The notes: generated by a model from the letters alone, not told the origin. A DNA stretch of 64,000 nucleotides from Atherinomorus stipes (GCA_023101725.1 JALJCO010000030.1:82363-146362); one strand, 5' to 3'. Shown: positions 36,301 to 47,693, counted from the stretch's first letter. A program made the numbers and translations.

Positions 36301-39300
36301 TGAGTCCTGGTTAGAACTGGTTTTGGAAATTCTGTCCTGAATGAGTCCTGGTTAGAACTGGTTTTGGAAATTCTGTCCTGAATGAGTCCTGGTTTAGAAC
36401 TGGTTTTGTAAATGCTGTCCTGAATGAGTCCTGGTTAGAACTGGTTTTGTAAATACTGTCCTGAATGAGTCCTGGTTAGAACTGGTTTTGGAAATTCTGT
36501 CCTGAATGAGTCCTGGTTAGAACTGGTTTTGGAAATTCTGTCCTGAATAAGTCCTGGTTTAGTCCTGGTTAGAACTGGTTTTGGAAATTCTGTCCTGAAT
36601 GAGTCCTGGTTAGAACTGGTTTTGGAAATGCTGTCCTGAATGAGTCCTGGTTAGAACTGGTTTTGTAAATACTGTCCTGAATGAGTCCTGGTTAGAACTG
36701 GTTTTGGAAATTCTGTCCTGAATGAGTCCTGGTTTAGTCCTGGTTAGAACTGGTTTTGTAAATGCTGTCCTGAATGAGTCCTGGTTAGAACTGGTTTTGG
36801 AAATTCTGTCCTGAATGAGTCCTGGTTAGAACTGGTTTTGGAAATTCTGTCCTCAATGAGTCCTGGTTAGAACTGGTTTTGGAAATTCTGTCCTGAATGA
36901 GTCCTGGTTAGAACTGGTTTTGGAAATTCTGTCCTGAATGAGTCCTGGTTAGAACTGGTTTTGGAAATTCTGTCCTGAATGAGTCCTGGTTAGAACTGGT
37001 TTTGGAAATTCTGTCCTGAATGAGTCCTGGTTTAGAACTGGTTTTGTAAATGCTGTCCTGAATGAGTCCTGGTTAGAACTGGTTTTGTAAATACTGTCCT
37101 GAATGAGTCCTGGTTAGAACTGGTTTTGGAAATTCTGTCCTGAATGAGTCCTGGTTAGAACTGGTTTTGGAAATTCTGTCCTGAATGAGTCCTGGTTAGA
37201 ACTGGTTTTGGAAATTCTGTCCTGAATGAGTCCTGGTTTAGAACTGGTTTTGGAAATGCTGTCCTGAATGAGTCCTGGTTAGAACTGGTTTTGGAAATTC
37301 TGTCCTGAATGAGTCCTGGTTAGAACTGGTTTTGGAAATTCTGTCCTGAATGAGTCCTGGTTTAGAACTGGTTTTGTAAATGCTGTCCTGAATGAGTCCT
37401 GGTTAGAACTGGTTTTGGAAATACTGTCCTGAATGAGTCCTGGTTAGAACTGGTTTTGGAAATTCTGTCCTGAATGAGTCCTGGTTAGAACTGGTTTTGG
37501 AAATTCTGTCCTGAATGAGTCCTGGTTTAGAACTGGTTTTGGAAATGCTGTCCTGAATGAGTCCTGGTTAGAACTGGTTTTGGAAATACTGTCCTGAATG
37601 AGTCCTGGTTAGAACTGGTTTTGGAAATTCTGTCCTGAATGAGTCCTGGTTAGAACTGGTTTTGGAAATTCTGTCCTGAATGAGTCCTGGTTTAGAACTG
37701 GTTTTGTAAATGCTGTCCTGAATGAGTCCTGGTTAGAACTGGTTTTGTAAATTCTGTCCTGAATGAGTCCTGGTTAGAACTGGTTTTGGAAATTCTGTCC
37801 TGAATGAGTCCTGGTTAGAACTGGTTTTGGAAATTCTGTCCTGAATGAGTCCTGGTTAGAACTGGTTTTGGAAATTCTGTCCTGAATGAGTCCTGGTTTA
37901 GAACTGGTTTTGTAAATGCTGTCCTGAATGAGTCCTGGTTAGAACTGGTTTTGTAAATTCTGTCCTGAATGAGTCCTGGTTAGAACTGGTTTTGGAAATT
38001 CTGTCCTGAATGAGTCCTGGTTAGAACTGGTTTTGGAAATTCTGTCCTGAATGAGTCCTGGTTTAGAACTGGTTTTGTAAATGCTGTCCTGAATGAGTCC
38101 TGGTTAGAACTGGTTTTGTAAATACTGTCCTGAATGAGTCCTGGTTAGAACTGGTTTTGGAAATTCTGTCCTGAATGAGTCCTGGTTAGAACTGGTTTTG
38201 GAAATTCTGTCCTGAATAAGTCCTGGTTTAGTCCTGGTTAGAACTGGTTTTGGAAATTCTGTCCTGAATGAGTCCTGGTTAGAACTGGTTTTGGAAATTC
38301 TGTCCTGAATGAGTCCTGGTTAGAACTGGTTTTGTAAATACTGTCCTGAATGAGTCCTGGTTAGAACTGGTTTTGGAAATTCTGTCCTGAATGAGTCCTG
38401 GTTTAGAACTGGTTTTGTAAATACTGTCCTGAATGAGTCCTGGTTAGAACTGGTTTTGGAAATTCTGTCCTGAATGAGTCCTGGTTAGAACTGGTTTTGG
38501 AAATTCTGTCCTGAATGAGTCCTGGTTTAGAACTGGTTTTGTAAATGCTGTCCTGAATGAGTCCTGGTTAGAACTGGATTTGTAAATACTGTCCTGAATG
38601 AGTCCTGGTTAGAACTGGTTTTGGAAATTCTGTCCTGAATGAGTCCTGGTTAGAACTGGTTTTGTAAATGCTGTCCTGAATGAGTCCTGGTTAGAACTGG
38701 TTTTGGAAATTCTGTCCTGAATGAGTCCTGGTTAGAACTGGTTTTGGAAATTCTGTCCTGAATGAGTCCTGGTTAGAACTGGTTTTGGAAATTCTGTCCT
38801 GAATGAGTCCTGGTTTAGAACTGGTTTTGGAAATGCTGTCCTGAATGAGTCCTGGTTAGAACTGGTTTTGGAAATTCTGTCCTGAATGAGTCCTGGTTTA
38901 GAACTGGTTTTGTAAATGCTGTCCTGAATGAGTCCTGGTTAGAACTGGTTTTGGAAATTCTGTCCTGAATGAGTCCTGGTTAGAACTGGTTTTGGAAATT
39001 CTGTCCTGAATGAGTCCTGGTTTAGAACTGGTTTTGTAAATGCTGTCCTGAATGAGTCCTGGTTAGAACTGGTTTTGTAAATACTGTCCTGAATGAGTCC
39101 TGGTTAGAACTGGTTTTGGAAATTCTGTCCTGAATGAGTCCTGGTTAGAACTGGTTTTGGAAATTCTGTCCTGAATAAGTCCTGGTTTAGTCCTGGTTAG
39201 AACTGGTTTTGGAAATTCTGTCCTGAATGAGTCCTGGTTAGAACTGGTTTTGTAAATGCTGTCCTGAATGAGTCCTGGTTAGAACTGGTTTTGTAAATAC

Positions 39301-42300
39301 TGTCCTGAATGAGTCCTGGTTAGAACTGGTTTTGGAAATTCTGTCCTGAATGAGTCCTGGTTTAGTCCTGGTTAGAACTGGTTTTGTAAATGCTGTCCTG
39401 AATGAGTCCTGGTTAGAACTGGTTTTGGAAATTCTGTCCTGAATGAGTCCTGGTTAGAACTGGTTTTGGAAATTCTGTCCTCAATGAGTCCTGGTTAGAA
39501 CTGGTTTTGGAAATGCTGTCCTGAATGAGTCCTGGTTTAGAACTGGTTTTGTAAATACTGTCCTGAATGAGTCCTGGTTAGAACTGGTTTTGGAAATTCT
39601 GTCCTGAATGAGTCCTGGTTAGAACTGGTTTTGGAAATTCTGTCCTGAATGAGTCCTGGTTTAGAACTGGTTTTGTAAATGCTGTCCTGAATGAGTCCTG
39701 GTTAGAACTGGTTTTGTAAATACTGTCCTGAATGAGTCCTGGTTAGAACTGGTTTTGGAAATTCTGTCCTGAATGAGTCCTGGTTAGAACTGGTTTTGTA
39801 AATGCTGTCCTGAATGAGTCCTGGTTAGAACTGGTTTTGGAAATTCTGTCCTGAATGAGTCCTGGTTAGAACTGGTTTTGGAAATTCTGTCCTGAATGAG
39901 TCCTGGTTAGAACTGGTTTTGGAAATTCTGTCCTGAATGAGTCCTGGTTTAGAACTGGTTTTGGAAATGCTGTCCTGAATGAGTCCTGGTTAGAACTGGT
40001 TTTGGAAATTCTGTCCTGAATGAGTCCTGGTTTAGAACTGGTTTTGTAAATGCTGTCCTGAATGAGTCCTGGTTAGAACTGGTTTTGGAAATTCTGTCCT
40101 GAATGAGTCCTGGTTAGAACTGGTTTTGGAAATTCTGTCCTGAATGAGTCCTGGTTTAGAACTGGTTTTGTAAATGCTGTCCTGAATGAGTCCTGGTTAG
40201 AACTGGTTTTGTAAATACTGTCCTGAATGAGTCCTGGTTAGAACTGGTTTTGGAAATTCTGTCCTGAATGAGTCCTGGTTAGAACTGGTTTTGGAAATTC
40301 TGTCCTGAATAAGTCCTGGTTTAGTCCTGGTTAGAACTGGTTTTGGAAATTCTGTCCTGAATGAGTCCTGGTTAGAACTGGTTTTGGAAATGCTGTCCTG
40401 AATGAGTCCTGGTTAGAACTGGTTTTGTAAATACTGTCCTGAATGAGTCCTGGTTAGAACTGGTTTTGGAAATTCTGTCCTGAATGAGTCCTGGTTTAGT
40501 CCTGGTTAGAACTGGTTTTGTAAATGCTGTCCTGAATGAGTCCTGGTTAGAACTGGTTTTGGAAATTCTGTCCTGAATGAGTCCTGGTTAGAACTGGTTT
40601 TGGAAATTCTGTCCTCAATGAGTCCTGGTTAGAACTGGTTTGGAAATTCTGTCCTGAATGAGTCCTGGTTAGAACTGGTTTTGGAAATTCTGTCCTGAAT
40701 GAGTCCTGGTTAGAACTGGTTTTGGAAATTCTGTCCTGAATGAGTCCTGGTTAGAACTGGTTTTGGAAATTCTGTCCTGAATGAGTCCTGGTTTAGAACT
40801 GGTTTTGTAAATGCTGTCCTGAATGAGTCCTGGTTAGAACTGGTTTTGTAAATACTGTCCTGAATGAGTCCTGGTTAGAACTGGTTTTGGAAATTCTGTC
40901 CTGAATGAGTCCTGGTTAGAACTGGTTTTGGAAATTCTGTCCTGAATGAGTCCTGGTTAGAACTGGTTTTGGAAATTCTGTCCTGAATGAGTCCTGGTTT
41001 AGAACTGGTTTTGGAAATGCTGTCCTGAATGAGTCCTGGTTAGAACTGGTTTTGGAAATTCTGTCCTGAATGAGTCCTGGTTAGAACTGGTTTTGGAAAT
41101 TCTGTCCTGAATGAGTCCTGGTTTAGAACTGGTTTTGTAAATGCTGTCCTGAATGAGTCCTGGTTAGAACTGGTTTTGGAAATACTGTCCTGAATGAGTC
41201 CTGGTTAGAACTGGTTTTGGAAATTCTGTCCTGAATGAGTCCTGGTTAGAACTGGTTTTGGAAATTCTGTCCTGAATGAGTCCTGGTTTAGAACTGGTTT
41301 TGGAAATGCTGTCCTGAATGAGTCCTGGTTAGAACTGGTTTTGGAAATACTGTCCTGAATGAGTCCTGGTTAGAACTGGTTTTGGAAATTCTGTCCTGAA
41401 TGAGTCCTGGTTAGAACTGGTTTTGGAAATTCTGTCCTGAATGAGTCCTGGTTTAGAACTGGTTTTGTAAATGCTGTCCTGAATGAGTCCTGGTTAGAAC
41501 TGGTTTTGTAAATTCTGTCCTGAATGAGTCCTGGTTAGAACTGGTTTTGGAAATTCTGTCCTGAATGAGTCCTGGTTAGAACTGGTTTTGGAAATTCTGT
41601 CCTGAATGAGTCCTGGTTAGAACTGGTTTTGGAAATTCTGTCCTGAATGAGTCCTGGTTTAGAACTGGTTTTGTAAATGCTGTCCTGAATGAGTCCTGGT
41701 TAGAACTGGTTTTGTAAATTCTGTCCTGAATGAGTCCTGGTTAGAACTGGTTTTGGAAATTCTGTCCTGAATGAGTCCTGGTTAGAACTGGTTTTGGAAA
41801 TTCTGTCCTGAATGAGTCCTGGTTTAGAACTGGTTTTGTAAATGCTGTCCTGAATGAGTCCTGGTTAGAACTGGTTTTGGAAATTCTGTCCTGAATGAGT
41901 CCTGGTTAGAACTGGTTTTGGAAATTCTGTCCTGAATGAGTCCTGGTTTAGAACTGGTTTTGTAAATGCTGTCCTGAATGAGTCCTGGTTAGAACTGGTT
42001 TTGGAAATACTGTCCTGAATGAGTCCTGGTTAGAACTGGTTTTGGAAATTCTGTCCTGAATGAGTCCTGGTTAGAACTGGTTTTGGAAATTCTGTCCTGA
42101 ATGAGTCCTGGTTAGAACTGGTTTTGGAAATTCTGTCCTGAATGAGTCCTGGTTAGAACTGGTTTTGGAAATTCTGTCCTGAATGAGTCCTGGTTTAGAA
42201 CTGGTTTTGTAAATGCTGTCCTGAATGAGTCCTGGTTAGAACTGGTTTTGGAAATTCTGTCCTGAATGAGTCCTGGTTAGAACTGGTTTTGGAAATTCTG

Positions 42301-43398
42301 TCCTGAATGAGTCCTGGTTTAGAACTGGTTTTGTAAATGCTGTCCTGAATGAGTCCTGGTTAGAACTGGTTTTGGAAATTCTGTCCTGAATGAGTCCTGG
42401 TTAGAACTGGTTTTGGAAATTCTGTCCTGAATGAGTCCTGGTTTAGAACTGGTTTTGTAAATACTGTCCTGAATGAGTCCTGGTTAGAACTGGTTTTGGA
42501 AATTCTGTCCTGAATGAGTCCTGGTTAGAACTGGTTTTGTAAATGCTGTCCTGAATGAGTCCTGGTTAGAACTGGTTTTGGAAATTCTGTCCTGAATGAG
42601 TCCTGGTTAGAACTGGTTTTGTAAATTCTGTCCTGAATGAGTCCTGGTTAGAACTGGTTTTATAATTACTGTCCTGAATGAGTCCTGGTTAGAACTGGTT
42701 TTGGAAGTTCTGGTTTTGGAAATTCTGTCCTGAATAAGTCCTGGTTTAGTCCTGGTTAGAACTGGTTTTGGAAATTCTGTCCTGAATGAGTCCTGGTTAG
42801 AACTGGTTTTGTAAATGCTGTCCTGAATGAGTCCTGGTTAGAACTGGTTTTGTAAATACTGTCCTGAATGAGTCCTGGTTAGAACTGGTTTTGGAAATTC
42901 TGTCCTGAATGAGTCCTGGTTTAGTCCTGGTTAGAACTGGTTTTGTAAATACTGTCCTGAATGAGTCCTGGTTAGAACTGGTTTTGTAAATACTGTCCTG
43001 AATGAGTCCTGGTTAGAACTGGTTTTGTAAATGCTGTCCTGAATGAGTCCTGGTTAGAACTGGTTTTGGAAATTCTGTCCTGAATGAGTCCTGGTTTAGT
43101 CCTGGTTAGAACTGGTTTTGGAAATTCTGTCCTGAATGAGTCCTGGTTAGAACTGGTTTTGGAAATTCTGTCCTGAATGAGTCCTGGTTAGAACTGGTTT
43201 TGGAAATTCTGTCCTGAATGAGTCCTGGTTTAGTCCTGGTTAGAACTGGTTTTGTAAACTCTGTCCTGAATGAGTCCTGGTTAGAACTGGTTTTGGAAAA
43301 TCGGGGCGGTGAAGGTTTGTAACTCTGTCCTGAATGAGACCTGGTTAGAACTGGTACTGTGAATTCTGCTCAGTGAGTCCTTGTTTAGTCCGATGTTA
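21397..43398. repeat. 22-kb minisatellite, 41-bp unit, about 530 copies
   Basis: Head-to-tail copies of a 41-bp unit, consensus halves TGTCCTGAATGAGTCCTGGT and TAGAACTGGTTTTGGAAATTC. Common variants change the last bases (ggaaattc, gtaaatgc, gtaaatac, ggaaatgc) or add a T (ggtttag, 42 bp). Divergence between units is very low. Rare private changes (AATAAG, CTCAATGAG, GTCCCGG, ctggattt) recur at fixed long distances, showing block duplication. Every frame is closed because 41 is not a multiple of 3 and the unit holds TGA and TAG. Only the last few units (from about 43298) are degenerate. Confidence 0.98.
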
Positions 43399-43505
43399 GT
43401 TTTAATGATGAATCTTTTTGTGGGCTAAGCCCCTGACGATGACAATGTCTAGCTGCGCCCCCGCTTTGGACTCTGGGAAGTAAGTGTCTGCACCTGGACA
43501 CCTGG

Positions 43506-44928
43506 GCCGTTTCACAATCTGCGTACTTGTGTGTACTTACGTGCTCGTGGACCCGTGAAACATCATCACCCGCGGTCCAAGTCATGTTCCATTAAAAAGT
43601 TTGTTTCTCGGCAAGTTCACTGGAAATCCCCGGATGAAAACTTTCTCCGCCCATTTTACGAGCATGCATCAGAGGAGGCTCGTGCGTACTTGGCCAGATA
43701 TAAAATCCCAGCATGCACCTGCACACATGCAGCACATGGCAATCTCCTCCTGCAGGAGGAGGCAGCTCTTCCTCCCGCTTTCCTCTCACAGCTGTTTTTG
43801 ATCATATAATTATGACCTGATTGTCCGTTTGCATGAATGTGCTTATGTATGGAAAAAATATTATTTACATGTGTGGGGGGAGAGACATCCACTATAATTG
43901 TTTTAATTGTAGTATAAATGTTTTGGAGCAGTTATTTTAATTGTTTTTATTTGTTTCAGTACATCTTCACAACAATAAATAACAAACTGTAGAATAATAC
44001 AATATTATTTTCATGTTGACAGGCAGCCCTGCTCACTGCTGCACACCTTTGGTGGTGATGTCACAAGTTTGCATTGTCTCCAGGGCCGTTGCAACAAGGC
44101 AAGCAAACCAAGCAATTGCCTGGGGCCCCAAGCTGGACTGGGGCCCCAAGACACCATGGCTTTAACCAGGCAACACTCAAGCAGTTACAGAGACCCCAAG
44201 CTGCTTCAAAACCACTTTTCTTTCTTATTTTAGACACTAGCTACACTATACTGTTGGAATTTTTAAGATTGGACATGCAGAAGTTGAAAATCCCACTTTA
44301 AGCTTTTCTCTCTGAGATATTGCGATTGGGGAAAGAAAACTTCTGCTTCGCAAGGGAGGCCCAAAACTGCTTCCAAACCATATTACTTTCTTATTTTAGT
44401 CACGAACTACCTCATACAGTTGGAATTTTTAAGATTGGACATGCAGAGGTTGAAAATCCCATTTTTAAGCTTTTCTTGTTGAGATATTGCGATCCACCTG
44501 CGACTGACAGTAGTTAGCCAGCGGTGGAGGGTCAGTGATGGGGCCCATTTGGACACGTGTCCATTCCCATTACATGGTTTCCATCAGAGTGTGTTCCCCC
44601 TGCTATGACTGACCATTTATTAAAAAGTAATCCTATAATTTTTTTATTACGGTATGGGGGTGGTTGCGTCCTTTTTTTTCCAAATTTTTAAAATGTAAAA
44701 AATACTATGTTTGCAGCATTCTTTTTTTGGGGGGTGCGGGGGGCCCTTCAAGTCCATTTTGCTTGGGGCCCCATAATTCCTTGAAACGGCCCTGATTGTC
44801 TCAATCCGTCAAGTAGGCGGAGTCTGTGCTTGTAAACTCCACAAGTGCAGACTTCCAGTACGTACCCACAAGTCTGTACTCACAAGTACACGAGTATGTA
44901 GTATGCAAACTAGGAATTGAGAAACGGC
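43506..44928. mobile_element. Inverted-repeat DNA element inserted in piggyBac ORF
   Basis: The ends are inverted copies beginning GCCGTTTC(A/T)CAAT, with further similarity inward ('cgtacttgtg', 'actcgtgtacttgtg'). Frame continuity of the piggyBac ORF (RTPG|V) shows it is an insertion. A possible 5-bp duplication is CCTGG at 43501-43505 versus CCGGG at 44929-44933, one mismatch. No transposase inside. It was later hit by the hAT MITE at 44081. Confidence 0.7.
44081..44794. mobile_element. hAT-type MITE, 714 bp, 8-bp TSD
   Basis: Ends CAGGGCCGTT and AACGGCCCTG form a perfect 10-bp TIR. The flanking 8 bp ATTGTCTC occurs at 44073-44080 and again at 44795-44802. The interior includes a roughly 166-bp imperfect tandem duplication (unit landmarks 'gttggaatttttaagattgg' at 44253 and 44419) and no transposase. 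Confidence 0.92.
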
Positions 44929-44930
44929 CC

Positions 44931-45346
44931 GGGTGTTCTGCGTGGCTGGAATCTGCTCACCGCTTGGGCGGAGTCAGCATCTTTCTCAGTTTTCCAAGGC
45001 TCAGAGAGGGGGAGTGAGTGGCTCGGAGCGGGGATGCGGCTTTGCTGTCGAAGTGGGTGGTTTGGAGCGAGGACGTGACTCTGCCTGAGGCAGTGGCTCG
45101 GAGTGGGGGCGTGATCTGGACCTGGCGGGTGTGTTACGGCTCACCTCCCTCTTCACAGATCTCCGAGTACCTCGAAGTCCACACGTGTCCTCTTCCTCAC
45201 TCTCCTTTTCGACTACAAATGACGGATCGTTGACTTCATCGTCAAACTCCTCACTGTCGGACTCAGACTGGACGTCTTTCCTCTTCAGCCTCCAACTCAA
45301 AGAAGAGCTGGACGGCTTGTTCAACATTCAGAAGCCGCCTCATCAT
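44931..45346 (-). pseudogene. piggyBac transposase, N-terminal part
   Basis: Begins MMRRLLNVEQAVQLFF. After a frame shift near 45270 it continues into an acidic segment (SESDSEEFDDEVNDPSF), a Ser/Pro/Arg-rich linker, a second shift in a C-run near 45003, and SRFQPRRTPG, the FxPxRTPG motif just ahead of the catalytic domain in PGBD4-like proteins. The frame is cut there by the inverted-repeat element. Confidence 0.75.
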
Positions 45347-45852
45347 TTTCACTCAAAAACTAAATAAAACCCTTGCTATTCTACACACTAAATACAAAAA
45401 ACTATATACTTCAACACAATAAATCTCACTGATCGATCAAATCTCAAACGGTGTTATAACTACTAGCCGTCATTCATTTGTCGCCGTCACTTACCACAAC
45501 TTTTCCCTCACCCCAGCAACAATGATGTGATTTTGACAGATGGCTTCTAATTGGTTGATGGGGTGTTGTTTTCAACAAATAAGAAGCACTTTTGTTTACA
45601 GTATAGGCCACATGTGATTTTCTGCTTGAAGACACGGAAAGATTGTTTTTACTGTTTCTGTCGGCATCAAACGTGCATCAGATGCCACAGTAGTATTACA
45701 GTGTGTCGTATTTTGATCATAACTTGGGTTGTACTTGGTCTATCAACAAAATTTAAAAACTGGTAAAAAGTTTGAAGTCTGCAGTGTCCAATGAAGACTC
45801 TGTGTTGCGGCATGTAGACGCTACGTCATCTTAAATGCAGATATACGATCTG

Positions 45853-45868
45853 GACGCACCGGTGCGTC
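45853..45868. promoter_or_regulatory. Subterminal palindrome of piggyBac end
   Basis: GACGCACCGGTGCGTC, a perfect 16-bp palindrome 17 bp inside the TTAA. Likely part of the transposase recognition region; function inferred from position. Confidence 0.55.
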
Positions 45869-46100
45869 TGTCGTCCCTTAAGAGTTAACTTGTAATATCG
45901 ATACAATAACATCTCAATTTTAAGCATTTCTTAAAAGCCTCTATGATAAGGTAATAGGTAATGAAAAATATACACAACACTCTTCAGCACTCCAACTGTC
46001 ATGAATGTCAACAATAAGGAAATAAACCACATTAAAATCACATTCATATGAGGACAGGATCGCTGTGAATGATTCCCAACTACACTGTATTAGTAAAATA

Positions 46101-47368
46101 CAGGGGGTGGACAATGAAACTGAAACACTTGGTTTTAGACCACAATCATTTATTAGTATGGTGTGGGGCCTCCTTTGCGGCCAATACAGCGGCAATTCGT
46201 CTTGGAAATGACATATACAAGTCCTGGACAGTGGTCAGAGGGATTTTAAGCCATTCTTCTTGCAGGATAGTGGCCAGGTCACTACGTGATGCTGGTGGAG
46301 GAAAACGTTTCTTGACTCGCTCCTCCAAATCTCCCCAAAGTGGCTCAATAATATTTTGATCTGGTGACTGTGCAGGCCATGGGAGATGTTCAACTTCACT
46401 TTCATGCTCATCAAACCAATCTTTCCCCAGTCTTGCTCTGTGTATTTGTGCATTGTCATCCTGATACACTGCACCGCCTTCAGGATACAATGTTTGAACC
46501 TTTGGATGCACATGGTCCTCCAGAATGGTTCAGTAGTCCTTGGCAGTGACACGCCCATCTAGCACAAGTATTGGGCCAAGCGAATGCCATGATATGGCTG
46601 CCCAAACCATCACTGATCCACCCCCATGCTTCACTCTGGCCATGCAACAATCTGGGTGGTACGCTTCTCTGGGGCTTCTCCACACTGTGACTCTCCCGGA
46701 TGTGGGGAAAACAGTAAAGGTGGACTCATCAGAGAACAATACATGTTTCACATTGTCCACAGCCCAAGATTTGCGCTCCTTGCACCATTGAAACCGACGT
46801 TTGGCATTGGCACGAGTGACCAAAGGTTTGGCTATAGCAGCCCGGCCGTGTATTTTACCCTGTGGAGCTCCCGACAGACAGTTCTGGTGGAAACAGGAGA
46901 GCTGAGGTGCACATTTAATTCTGCCGTGATTTGGGCAGCTGTGGTTTTATGTTTTTTGGATACAATCCGGGTTAGCACCCGAACATCTCTTTCAGACAGC
47001 TTCCTCTTGCGTCCACAGTTAATCCTGTTGGATGTGGTTCGTCCTTCTTGGTGGTATGCTGACATTACCCTGGATACCGTGGCTCTTGATACATCACAAA
47101 GACTTGCTGTCTTGGTCACAGATGCGCCGGCAAGATGTGCACCAACAATTTGTCCTCTTTTGAACTCTGATATGTCACCCATAATGTTGTTTGCATTGCA
47201 ATGTTTTGAGCAAAACTGTGCTTTGACTCTGCTAATTGAACCTTCACACTCTGCTCTTACTGGTGCAATGTGCAATTAATGAATATTGGCCACCAGGCTG
47301 GTCCAATTTAGCCATGAAACCTCCCACACTAAAATGACAGGTGTTTCAGTTTCATTGTCTAACCCCTG
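46101..47368 (-). mobile_element. Tc1/mariner element, 1268 bp, nearly intact
   Basis: The ends are about 28-bp inverted repeats (left CAGGGGGTGGACAATGAAAC; the right, inverted, has two differences over that length) flanked by TA on each side (46099-46100, 47369-47370). One transposase gene on the minus strand fills it. It lies in KDZ intron 8. Confidence 0.95.
46146..47182 (-). pseudogene. Tc1 transposase, one frameshift and one nonsense codon
   Basis: Starts MGDISEFKRGQIVGAHLAG with a paired-like helix-turn-helix (SLCDVSRATVSRVMSAYHQEG) and a GRKRKL hook. The catalytic triad is visible as FSDES, YQDDNAQIH and SPDQNIIEPLW, giving the D-D-34-E spacing of Tc1. A shift near 46855 and a TGA near 46520 (AKDY* TILEDHV) interrupt it. 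Otherwise the full length of about 340 aa is preserved, so decay is recent. Confidence 0.9.
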
Positions 47369-47578
47369 TAATTAACTTACTGATCAATAGAAAATGTATT
47401 TCACTTTACAAAATGTTACCCTTCATGTTTTTCATAGCACAAGATATAGCATGCATCTGAAATGACTTCATTGTGTGCGCTGTGGTCTGCACTTTAAGGC
47501 CAGGGGTGTTATGAATTCAGTGAGGGGTAAAATGTCTGTACCCATTCATAAATATATTACTATAAATAATTTCCTAAC

Positions 47579-47693
47579 CTTCTGCCCACTCCTTCACATC
47601 CCTGACCCAGTCATCCAGTTGGCTCTCTGTCACTGCCAACTGGGCTTTCATGGACTCAAGGTTCTGCAGCTGACTGTGCAGTGCTTTTGTGGT
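47579..47693 (-). pseudogene. KDZ gene exon 8
   Basis: 115 bp from acceptor CATTGTAG to donor GAAG|GTTAGG, encoding a coiled-coil segment (TTKALHSQLQNLESMKAQL...) that ends DDWVRDVKEWAE. It ends in phase 1, which matches exon 9 across the 29.3-kb intron. Confidence 0.7.

Larger units (their letters stand above)
20127..43463. mobile_element. 23.3-kb hAT-like non-autonomous element carrying a giant minisatellite
   Basis: Flanked by the exact 8-bp repeat CTTTGGAC at 20119-20126 and 43464-43471, the target size of hAT elements. Removing the segment and one repeat restores the piggyBac reading frame. Left terminus CATTGGCGGAGC; right terminus read inverted CGGGGGCGCAGC, 8 of 12 matching, so the TIRs are weak. 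No transposase. The interior is about 1.27 kb of unique AT-rich sequence on the left (with C15 at 20302-20316), the 22-kb array, and only about 65 bp of unique sequence on the right. hAT membership is inferred from target size and end sequence. Confidence 0.75.
18698..45888 (-). mobile_element. piggyBac element (minus strand), split by later insertions
   Basis: The right end is at the TTAA at 45885-45888, followed on the minus strand by CTCTTAAGGGACGACAG and a 16-bp palindrome GACGCACCGGTGCGTC (45853-45868). The transposase ORF starts at 45346 and ends at 18698. It is split at about 44930/43505 by a short inverted-repeat element and at 43464/20118 by the satellite-bearing element, but the reading frame (RTPG|V..., then SPK|DLFLLFF) is continuous when the insertions are ignored. 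The left TIR beyond 18698 was not found; candidate TTAA sites lie at 18415, 18441 and 18519. The element sits in intron 8 of the KDZ gene, in the same orientation. Confidence 0.85.

Noticed and set aside
21397..43398. CRISPR-like array
   Set aside because: Units abut head to tail with no unique spacers and the context is vertebrate; it is a minisatellite.
43385..43892. Cluster of short ORFs right of the satellite
   Set aside because: They cross the hAT-like end, a piggyBac shard and the left part of an inverted-repeat element in mutually inconsistent frames.
46364..47279. Plus-strand ORFs across the Tc1 element
   Set aside because: Antisense of the transposase gene, which has the catalytic motifs on the minus strand.
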